Shown here piece after piece: positions 51,959 to 61,732 of a stretch of DNA of 64,000 nt. The notes under the pieces were generated by a model. It ran no database searches, was not told where the DNA came from, and saw nothing but the letters and a program-made list of their open reading frames with translations. The position numbers and the translations under genes were made by a program. Numbering within the stretch: position 1 is the first letter of the stretch; every line of letters starts with the position of its first letter. The stretch comes from Litoditis marina (taxonomy: Eukaryota; Nematoda; Chromadorea; Rhabditida; Rhabditidae), in assembly GCA_964036275.1 (NCBI GenBank), contig OZ038433.1:11151446-11215445 (forward strand), in the 5' to 3' direction.

Positions 51959-52377
51959 TTTATATATCATTTTATAGTGTAATGCATTGGTATTGCTAAT
52001 TTCACTAGTTCTAGTTGTAAGCTCTAATGCAGCAGTGAATCGCGCTCTGGCGCGAATTGCTTCTGTGCACCGCGGCTGTCAATTAGAAACTGCGCTCGCG
52101 TCGCGGTTCGTTTTTTCGCAATAGGTTATTGTTGTTTTCATGGGGCAGGCACTATGTACACTGGTCATTTGAATTCTAGTTCGTTCATTTGCCTTGTTTT
52201 ATGTTTTATCCTCCTATGTAATTAGTTTCAGCACATGTTGTGCTTTTAATATTGTTTGGTAGATTTAAATGTCACTTACATTCCGGTTTTATGAGTTTCT
52301 AATAAATTATTTGTTTCATGTGTGGACAAATTGTTTGCCAACATGTTTTACTCATGAAATATTTTCACACACTTTCG

Positions 52378-52452
52378 GGGAATTCTATATCTAACTGGTT
52401 ACCAAATTAATGGGGTTACCTTGAAACCCGGTTACTCGTAGGAAAGATTACC
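52378..52452. mobile_element. Family D element, deleted (75 bp), with 10-bp target duplication
   Basis: GGGAATTCTATATCTAACTGG to GATTACC, flanked on both sides by CACACTTTCG. It lies between SEPHS and RABGGTA. Confidence 0.75.
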
Positions 52453-52900
52453 CACACTTTCGTAAGAGATTGATTGGAAGAGTGATGTTTTCTACTTATT
52501 CTACTTATGAAATAGTTTCACACTTTCGTAACTGTAAGGGTGAATGGCGTGATGTTTAGTGAATGAGTCATACCCTCTCTGGTTGTTATACAAATAAACA
52601 CCGCAGCCACTACCGTTCACCGATAAATAACCCCGTTATCGACAATTCTCGAAATGTCTCACCCTTTCTTTTTCTTTTTTTTTGGATTTACATTTTCAGT
52701 AGAAATTTCACTTTTTCATGCGTCTTGACCAACTCAACCCTCTGAAGTGATCAATTATGTATTGTAGTTTGATTCGTTTACACAGCAGAATCAAACTACA
52801 AACGGTGAACAGACCCATTTTAGACCGGCCTTGCCATTGACATTCTTATACATGTCTAAGCGTGATGTAAAAATGTTTATTAATCTACTATGTTTACAGA

Positions 52901-55900
52901 ATGCACTTTGTCAAAAAAGTGCCAACTAGCGATGAAGAAAAGGCTGCCAAGGAGAAGGAGCGTTGCACCAAGTTGAAGGTCTTCTGTGCCGTTCGCGATC
53001 GAATCTTCGAAAAACGGAAGAATGGTGAGTTTAGCATACTTTTTTCTAATTTTTCAAACATTAGTAGGAAAAGTTTTCAGAAAAACCGAGTATTTCCGTG
53101 TAGAGTTTAGAGTTCGTTTAGAGTTCGATTTTAGATTGACCCTATTGTAATTCCATCAATTGATTTTGTTTCTGTTAATTGTATGAAATTGGGTATTTTC
53201 AGGTGAATTGGATGACGAAATCCTTTCGCTGACCCAAAAGTTACTCGAGAAAAACCCGGACATCTACACTTTCTGGAATATTCGTAGGGCGACCATTGAG
53301 AAGAAAATCGCAGAGTGGAAGGTAAGTCAACACTATTTGAAAGAATTATCTCAAAGAACGTTTTTCAGCTTAATCGCAAGATTGGAACAACCTGTATTTG
53401 ACTATTCCACGTTAGTTAGTGTACATTAATGATCTTCATAAGATTTGACTTGTTCTATTTTGGATAAATCAGAAAAAGATATAATAATAATAGTACACCC
53501 GATTTTTATAGGAATTGGCTGATGAGGATTCTCTGAAGAAGGTGGAATGTCTGCTGAACGGGGAACTTTTTCTGACACAGTCATGTCTCGAGGTAAACTA
53601 GATATTTCGTTATCAGTGAGTTTTAGCGTTGTTGAAAAATATGTGAACGAAAAACAACTTGGTCTCGGTTTTTGAGTTGTACCGGAATCATGGAGATATC
53701 CTAATCGTGTCAGGTGAGGGCGATTGCAATTTTTCCCGCTACCTTTTGTGTTTTAGTCGTTACTATGTGTGTTTGAAGCGTGAAAACGATGCATGTTGTG
53801 TTTCAGGTGAATCACAAGTCGTATTCGGCCTGGTTCCAGCGTGGTTGGATTCTGCAACAGCAGAACAGTCCGAATGTCAAACACGAGTTGGCTCTATGCG
53901 AGAAGGCACTCAAGTTGGATTGTCGGTCAGTTTGGGTTTATATCTTTTCCTGATAGTTTACAGAAATACGAAAATGTAGACCGATTTCTCGTTATACTTA
54001 CATTCGCACTGTTTCGTTCTATGGGTGATATGTCAGAAGTGTATTAAGTTCTTGAGATTCAGTTTTACGCACTGTTTGTGAAGTTTGGCGAAAATGTTTT
54101 CCAACTTACCACAAAAAAAAGCTTTCTTCGGTTCAAATTGCATCGAATGTGTAACACGCTCTCTACAGAAATTTCCACTGTTGGGATCACCGAAGGATTG
54201 TATCAAAGTTGGGGAACCTGGCCAGTGGAGAGGAGCTAGAGTGAGTTTTTCTTTTGTCACTTGTAGCAGATTTGGGTGTAAAGTTTTGTTTTGCAGCTCA
54301 ATTTTTGTCCTAATTTCACGTTTACCGTTTAATGATATGATACATGACCAAAGTACCCTGGTTTTTTGGTGACTCTAACTTTTTTCTCGGTTTAGGTCAC
54401 CAATGCAGGTAACCAACAAAAGGAGGTCAGATATATATTTCCCCTTTTTACATGTATGGCTTATGTTAACATCGATTTCCAGGTTCTCCAACAAGTTGAT
54501 CGGAGAGAACTTCTCCAACTATTCCGCGTGGCACTACCGCGCCACCCTCCTCCCCCGCATTCAGAATGACAAGAACGGCCAATTCAAACTGGATGAGGCC
54601 ACGGTTGCCGATGAACTGCAGGCACGTTACAATATCATAATTTTCCGGATTGCAGGAAAGAGTTCGTTTTATAAACTACTTATTTCTTGGCCAATTCACT
54701 GAATCAATCAGAAAAATCGATTGGCCACATGGGTGAAGAGGTGAAGACTCGGATCTTTCAATTTTTCTCTATTGAACCGTGTGCTCTCATTCTAGTTCAA
54801 ACCCTTTCTATATTTTTATCCTACTGAGAACGTTAGTGGGCATTCATTTATCATATCATGATCTAGATACGCATTCTAGTGTTATTTCATTTCAGAAGGT
54901 GACGTCCGCCTTCTTCACGGATCCAGATGACCAGAGTGCCTGGGTGTACAGCAGATGGCTACTCCAGATGGGATCCGACAAGGAGTGGAGTTAGTTCTTT
55001 TTTTGTCGTTTCGCAATTCGCATTGTTTTTGTACTCTTTTCAATGACGTAAGATTTAGAATATGCTCCGTTGTAGTACATCGAGCTAAGAAGATTTATGT
55101 TTGTTCTGAATTGAAACGATTGCGTGAATTGAACTTGATTATGATACAGGGTAGGTCAAATGAAACTCAATCAATAATTCCTGGGAACATGTAGAATACC
55201 GTATACATATAGAGTTCTGCAAGGCGCGTGACATTTGCTGTATATGTATGCAGCTTTCCCGATCGGGGATCGCTATTCGTTTGTTTCAGTCATAGTTGAA
55301 TATGGCCTGTAAATGACACTTATCCATACTGAATTTGGCCACTTTTTCTTACATGTTAGTTTTCCAAATCCCCAAAATCTGGGCCAATTCTACAACTAAC
55401 CGGGTTTTGAGGTAACCTAACCCTTTTTTGCTAACCTTTTTTTCAGGTTACCTTGGTACGTAACCTGGAAGTAACCTGAAAGTAAAATCCGGTTACCGTT
55501 CAAACTAACGGTAAAAACCACATTTTGCGTTGGAAAAACAGGTAACCGGTTTTTCATTTTAGGTTACTTACCGGTTGCCTACCGAGGTAACCTGGAAAAT
55601 AGGTTACCAAAAAAGGGTTAGGTTACCTAAAAACCCGGTTAGATATAGAATTCACCCAAAATCTGCTCGAAACACTTAAAATAAGGACAATTAACTGCTT
55701 TGCTGTGATTTCCCCATCCTTGTTGAGGTTGCATACGTACATATCATTGTTCATTCTCACATACACGTGCCTAGCTAACGTGTCGTATTTCTTAGAATTC
55801 TAGAAGACTCGTTTTCGTCAAACTCCCAGCTTTTTTTGACGACAACAAAATCTTCACACATAACCCAGTGATACGAGAGGAGAATAAATCTTGTATTATA

Positions 55901-58900
55901 TCACTGTTAAATATACACAGTGATTCTATAACGACAAGTAAACTACTAGTGAACTCCTACCACACCCCTATTCTACTACTAGAAAACTACTAGTTTTCTT
56001 GTAGTAATGTAGGCGTAGGGGAGGAGTTAAACTATAGTTCTACTCCTACCTAACTACTAGTGAGATGGTAGTCAGCTACTAGTTTATCTGTGGTAAAAGT
56101 CAATTTTGAAAAATAAAAAATAAATTAAAATAAATTATATTTTTTAGGGTCATATATCTTCTATAAGTAGTTACGTTACCCTCTAGCGCATTACTCTGCT
56201 GTTTACCATGTTTTGCACCATCCGGGACTCGAACTCTCGAGCTCTCGCTTCTGAAGCGAGACACTTACCACTGCGCCACGCTGCTGATGTCTGAAGGCGC
56301 GTCACAATCGTATATGATTACAGGCGCGCTTCACCGTTCAGCGCTCACTATGGAATAACGTGAATGCGCCACGAGCCCTAACAAAAAACATTATACTTAA
56401 GCCCGTTCTACAGTAGCACTAAATCGGTAGAATTTTTTCCATTTTATGAATGTTCAGCACTTTCCTGCCTAGTTAGCGTACTACAGGTTTCTACTAGCCT
56501 ACGAGTAAGTTACTACTAGCCTACGAGTAAGTTACTACTAACTATCTACGTGCTCATAATGCCTACAAATCACAGTGATTTAAATTCTGTGGAGATAATG
56601 TAACGTAAAAAGACTAGTTTCAGACTGCCAAAATGAATTTTTTAATTTGACGTCCGTATTTACTACTAGTTTTCTACCAGGATACCCTTACTCTACCACG
56701 AGAGTACTCCTCATTTACTACTACTACTAGTTTACCAGTAGTCCTAGATTTTCTATGTAATGTGCGCGTAACAGGGCAAACGTACCTTTTCCCTTTCAAC
56801 TTTTCTCTCCATTTACCCTCTTAGAGTGCCACATTGTATGTGGAAAGTCACATTTTCAATCGAGAATGGTTCTATTCTATGTAATGTTGTGAAATTGTGT
56901 TGTGTTCTAGTGCGTGCCGATTCCCTACAGCCGGCCGTCCCTTTGACCGCTTCTTTCCACGGAAACAATACGACAATCGTCATGACGCGGGCCTGTTCCA
57001 TGGAAGTTGTCAAGTCGTTTGTCGTTGAAGCCAACGAAGACGCCGGCTGGAGAGGGGTGAGCATTTAAATAAGCAAAACTAGGTTTAAAATGAAATCAAG
57101 TTAACTAGGATGAAGTTAATAAATAAATGATTAAATGAATTAAAAGTAATAAATACTATCTATGAAGTTAATATTGACTAAGTTTAAAATAAAATACATC
57201 GTTTCGGCCTCACCACCACCTTTACGATGTCTTAGGGTCAGTGGTCGAGGCCTCATCAGAAGGTATTCTATTCTATCCTGTTCTATTCTATATCCGTATC
57301 AGTATATCAATACAGCAAAATCTCCTCGCTTGTTACACCATTACACGCTTCTTTCTGTCTCCCAAAAATAGCAAACATAAAAATAACCGACGAATTTTCT
57401 TATTGCTGAAAAAGGCGTATTTGATGTAAAAAAAAACTAAATCTAAAAGACTCACACTAACTTTTTAATTCACTGAAACTTAAAATACTGAGAAATATAG
57501 GAACCTTCAATGGACACAAGCGAACACATTAGAACAGGAAAACATGATACTCAGACCATTTTACGCAGGTTACGAAATAGTAAAAATGTGAAATTTTGGC
57601 GAATTCTCTATTGACCCGGTATTTTGTTGACCCCAACAGTTAACCATTAACCGGGTTAGTTGGCTACCCTTTTGTTAACCACTTAACCCCAAATTTCCCC
57701 CAAAAGACATTGTAAAAGAGGGTTACAAAGGGGTTAACAATAGGCTTAACCAGGTTACCCGGTTGAGGTTACCTGATGGGGTTAGCGAAATACCGGGTTT
57801 CTTGTAGAATTGGCCCAGCATAGTTGCTGGAACAGGCAGAAACTGGTTTCTTTCACTGCAATATCGCAAAATTTTGGTCATTGCTGATGCAAAATCGTGA
57901 AATTTGACGCGAAGTTGTTTTTGTGAAATGGTCACATCTCACTGGTGTGTGAGTGAGATTATGATGATTAAAATAGTGTATTTCAATTCCAACCGAAAGG
58001 AACCTATTCTTCTCGAACCATGTGGTTCGCTCTAGCAACGCACGAAATTCGAATCCATTGTAACTGACACTCGTAGTACACCGTATACATCGGGATAATG
58101 ATAAACTCAAATCGTCGAAAAACGTTCATTATTGATTTTTCCTTTCCAGTTGTCCGCCCTATCGGCCCATCCATCGTCTGCCCGTGTCTGGCAGCTATTG
58201 TCTGACACCCCCGTCACGGTGTTCACCGACCTGGAGCAGAAAGAAGCACATCGGACTGCGGAGAAACCGTATGTAAATAAGGTTCGTGCTCGTTTTGACC
58301 TACAGTAGTTCAGATTCATGAGGTATAGGTTGGAAAACGGGACGGGAGTTTCCCATGGTTAAAATACGGTATTCACGGATCTAGAGCAGAAAGAAGCACA
58401 TCGGACCGGGGAGAAACCGTATGTTAATGAGGTTCGTAAGGGTTTCGTTCGTTTCATACTCATATAGTGTAGGTTGGTATTTGGGAGGGGGTAATTTGTC
58501 CTATTCCGCTGTGTTTGTAGTTTGATCTTGATCCCGTTCATTTTCGGTCGAAGTTCATGAATCAAGGCGTGTTTGGAGATCAAACTACAACGACGATTTG
58601 GTTATTGCCTTTAGGGACTAGTACATCAAGTTGAACATCAATCGGATTTAACACACGATCCTTTCGGAAACGTTCCACTTAGGCCACTCAATTATTGCTG
58701 TACTTAGGAGCATAAACTATTCATTATTATCATTGTTATTATTATCATTATTCTGTTTTTTCCAGACCCTTCTCCTGCGTGCCTTTGACGTGACGTCACC
58801 GGCCACTCGCCCCGGGGCAATCGATATCATCACCAAGAACTGCAGGGATCTGATGGAGTTGGAACCGAGAAATATGGTAGGTTACGGTATATAATAATAA

Positions 58901-60906
58901 TAATAATAATGGTTTTCCTTCAAATCGATTCACAATCCAAATAATTATTGTGATCGGATGGAGTTGGAACCGAGGAACATGGTAGGTCACAGAAACACTC
59001 CCGGTTACTTCTCACATTAGTCTGTTTGGGTTGTTATTGGTTCACCTTGTGAGGCTGGTGGTGATGATATTTCAACTTTGCATATCTCCGAAAAATATGC
59101 CTGGGAATATTAGTTTTATTCTGCCCTCAGTTTTTGAATTTTGAACAAATTACGATTACAGTGGGCCCTGTACATGTACACGTTGTGTCTGCTGGAGACG
59201 AAACCCGAGGAGAGCCATCAGGAGATCATCTCCAACCTGGAGAAACTGGCAGCTGATCTGGATCCAAAAAGGAAGCAGGTGCGAAATGAGTGCAAAACTA
59301 TACTGTTAGTCAATTGCACAGTCACGTGAAACATGTTAAACACAGCATAACTCAGTAACGTGCAATGACGAAGAGCACGATCCCTCATTAGAACTTTACG
59401 TGACTATTCAATTTACTTCTAGTATAGGTTATAGGCTCACACCAGTGAGGTGTCACACGGTTCACAAAAAGTAACCCGTAGTTCCTATGAAATGCGTCAA
59501 ATGCCATGATTTGCTTCGAAAATATTCAAATTTTCTCGATATTAGAGCAAAAAAGAATTTTCCGAATGTGAACAACTTTACTCGAAGTGTGATGCGTTGT
59601 AGTTTGATTTCGCATACACCTCACTGCTCCTTATTTTTGCAACAGGTTAATTAATATATATTGTTCGAACTGTCTTTTTCCAGATTTACAAGCAGATTGC
59701 GGCTGGCCAGATCGTGAACGAAGTTCTGCGAGAGAAGGGGGAAGATGGAAGATCTCGGCTGAATCGATTGATTGATGGAACCGAGAACGGACGACTGGCA
59801 ATAAGGAATAAGGGCATCGGAAGGTGGGTGAACCAAAAGGTTACTTCTGTGTTCGGTTATTTCCTGGTTACTTTTGAAATCATTGATGGAAAATTGATTG
59901 ATGGGGGTGAAAATGGGAGACTGGCAATAAGAAATAAGGGAGTGGGAAGATGGGTGCGGTCACTAGGCTGGCAATATAGGAAACAAGACAGAATAATTGG
60001 AATAAGTACAATAGAATCTAAAAAAACAGATGTTAAACTGCAAAGTATGTTTCCTGTTTTTTTCGCGTCAGTTTGTTATAGTGTTGTTAAAGTCAAACTA
60101 GAGTCGCCATTTTGAACTCGAAAGTTCAACTGAAACGCTATTTTTTTGAAATTTGCTAAATTTCAAAGTTTTCGCTATCGTTTAGGCTGTTCTCAAATTG
60201 AATATGTTCATCTAGTTTTCTCTTCAGTCTATGTGGCATCGAACTTCTCGCGGGTTTCGTGACGGACCTGGACTTATCCGGGAATCAGTTGACCAACGTA
60301 GATGACGTCATTCTGCCGAATCTCACCTCCCTGACGCTGAACGAGAATCCTATTCGCAGGTCGGTGTTTCAATTATAATTTATGATTTCGTTGAAGTTGG
60401 TCAGAGTTCGAAGGCAATTTGTCGAGTTTTTGACGCCAAATTTCGAGTTGTTGAGTTTAAAAAAACATTCCCAGTCCAAAATCTTCAGTTTGAGCAAAAA
60501 GTCGATAGACTTTACGACCAAAAATCCTCTCTTACAACCCTATTATACTAGAAGTAAATTGAATAGTCACGTAAACTTAGCATTCTAATGAGGTATGGTG
60601 CACTTTGTCCTTTCACGTTTCTGAGTTCTGCTGTGTTCAACATGTTTGTCGTGACTATGTATTCGACTAACAGTATACCGTACCTCACCCCTTCGTTTCA
60701 GTCTCGCTCCCTCTCCGGTCCTGTGCGGATTGCGTTTTCTGTCGCTGGCCAGTTGCCAAGTCTCCGCCCCCTCGGACGTGATGCCGGCAGTACAATCGAT
60801 GTGCTCATTGGAGCGTCTACTGTACTGCGAGACGCCGTTAGTAGATCAAACGAAGGAGCTGGAGGCGGCGTTGCCCGGAGTCCGACTCATTCCTCATTGG
60901 TTGTGA
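52901..60906 (+). CDS. RABGGTA: Rab geranylgeranyltransferase alpha subunit
   Basis: Fourteen exons: 52901-53024, 53203-53321, 53512-53592, 53807-53925, 54169-54240, 54483-54621, 54896-54989, 56911-57056, 58150-58281, 58766-58876, 59162-59278, 59684-59823, 60228-60359, 60702-60906, giving 576 residues (human has 567). With the beta subunit and REP it attaches geranylgeranyl groups to Rab C-termini. Prenyltransferase-alpha repeats are plain: NPDIYTFWNIRR, NHKSYSAWFQRGWIL, RNFHCWDHRRIV, NFSNYSAWHYRATLLP, FFTDPDDQSAWVYSRWLL. An immunoglobulin-like insert region and C-terminal leucine-rich repeats (TDLDLSGNQLTNVDD, LTSLTLNENPI) follow, as in animal RABGGTA. Exon 6 ends CAG/gcacgt, a GC-AG intron. 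The ATG lies one base after TTTACAG, a likely spliced-leader acceptor. Three exon echoes lie in its introns. Confidence 0.95.
55382..55656. mobile_element. Mutator-like palindromic element, family D, full length
   Basis: GGCCAATTCTACAACTAACC to GGTTAGATATAGAATTCACC with a perfect 9-bp duplication CAAAATCTG on both sides (55373-55381, 55657-55665). The interior is GGTTACC / GGTAACC words. RABGGTA intron 7. Confidence 0.93.
55918..56760. repeat. ACTACTAGT-rich repeat region, possible large palindromic element
   Basis: The left side has AAGTAAACTACTAGTGAACT and the right side TACTACTAGTTTACCAGTAG, roughly inverted. CTACTAG words occur throughout and a tRNA-like sequence sits in the middle. No clear target duplication. 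Confidence 0.5.
56215..56290 (-). pseudogene. tRNA-like sequence with CAG anticodon loop
   Basis: On the minus strand: A-box-like TGGCGCAGTGGTAAG, a perfect six-pair anticodon stem TCTCGC/GCGAGA with loop TTCAGAA (anticodon CAG), and a B box GAGTTCGAGTCCC. The T-stem and acceptor stem pair poorly, so I read it as a tRNA-derived pseudogene or SINE head and not a working tRNA. Confidence 0.5.
57598..57815. repeat. Family D element, GGTTAAC variant
   Basis: GGCGAATTCTCTATTGACCC to GGGTTTCTTGTAGAATTGGCC, with TTAACC / GGTTAAC words inside. No matching target duplication, so it is older or rearranged. Bases 57060-57590 are otherwise A/T-rich intron. Confidence 0.8.
58366..58431 (+). pseudogene. 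Exon echo of RABGGTA exon 9 (3' edge)
   Basis: TATTCACGGATCTAGAGCAG, AAAGAAGCACATCGGACC and AACCGTATGTTAATGAG/gttcgt repeat the second half and donor of exon 58150-58281, 84 bp downstream. Confidence 0.9.
58952..58981 (+). pseudogene. Exon echo of RABGGTA exon 10 (3' edge)
   Basis: GATCGGATGGAGTTGGAACC, GAGGAACATG/gtaggt is the end and donor of exon 58766-58876, 75 bp downstream. Confidence 0.88.
59297..59427. repeat. MITE family R, copy 2
   Basis: TATACTGTTAGTCAATTGCA to TTCAATTTACTTCTAGTATA. It starts 18 bp after the donor of RABGGTA exon 11. Confidence 0.78.
59430..59592. repeat. MITE family K, copy 4
   Basis: CACACCAGTGAGGTGTCACA to GTGAACAACTTTACTCGAAGTGT, adjoining MITE R. Confidence 0.75.
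59892..59949 (+). pseudogene. Exon echo of RABGGTA exon 12 (3' edge)
   Basis: TTGATTGATGGGGGTGAAAA, GGGAGACTGGCAATAAGAAA, TAAGGGAGTGGGAAG repeats the last 55 bases of exon 59684-59823. The donor is changed to ATGGGT. Confidence 0.88.
60541..60690. repeat. MITE family R, copy 3 (inverted)
   Basis: TATACTAGAAGTAAATTGAA to TTCGACTAACAGTATA, ending just before the acceptor of the last RABGGTA exon. Confidence 0.75.
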
Positions 60907-61442
60907 GGGTGTAGCTATGATTTTGATGGGTATCGATTTTGTAACGATGTGTGTATTGTGTATACTGTAGGTGGAAAGTGATACTTTTAATGTGATTTAT
61001 GGAGCGTTTGCGTTGTTTTCGTTTTTTATGTTTTATAGGCCTTTATTACAGTGCCAAGATGTTTCTAAAAATTTAGATAATCGGTCGTTTCACTTTTTGT
61101 CAACCTTGGTTCATTTAATCTCATACGGTCGTTTTATTACGAATGCTTCATTTCCCATTTTTTTATTTCGGTTCAATTTCGTTCAAAAAAATTATTTTGA
61201 AGTGACCCGCCAATACACTTTTGTCCGTGTTTCATCTATTCTCTTTAATATGTATAATTTATTAATTTTGGATGTCTTGTTAATCTCAGTTTGAGCCGGT
61301 GTTGCGTTTTGACTTTTTGTTTAATTTGGACAATATAAATACTTATTATTTCGTACTTGCGAGTCTGTTTAGAAAAAATGTAGGAGTTGACCAAGTCTAT
61401 GTTGAAGTTTGATCTCATTTCACGTCAAATTTACCGAATTTG

Positions 61443-61563
61443 AAGTAGGACGATTATGTGCTCCAATCTCGGCGCGTCAGTCCTTTAAGCTGCAATTGAA
61501 AAATGTATTGCCGTTTAAAGGACTGAAGCGTTGAGATTGGAGCACATACCCGTCATTCTTTAA
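61443..61563. repeat. MITE family B, copy 7, nested in a family J palindrome
   Basis: GTAGGACGATTATGTGCTCC to GGAGCACATACCCGTCATTC. Its flanks GAAGTTTGATCTC (left) and GTGATCAAACTACAAATAC (right) are the two arms of a family J element. Confidence 0.88.
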
Positions 61564-61732
61564 ACTCGAAAGCTAACGTGATCAAACTACAAATACTGCG
61601 AGGGAGAGCTCAACATACACAGAAATGCAAGCTCAGAAAAGAGCGAGCGTCTCAGATTGGCTAGCAGTAGAGAAGTGACATAATCCAAAAACAGTACGTC
61701 ATTCAGTCTTTTATTCTATCTACTCGTGTTTC

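Noticed and set aside
60971..61294. 107-codon hydrophobic plus-strand frame after RABGGTA
   Set aside because: It begins after the RABGGTA stop in T-rich 3' sequence, has no splice or family signal, and its composition matches surrounding non-coding DNA.
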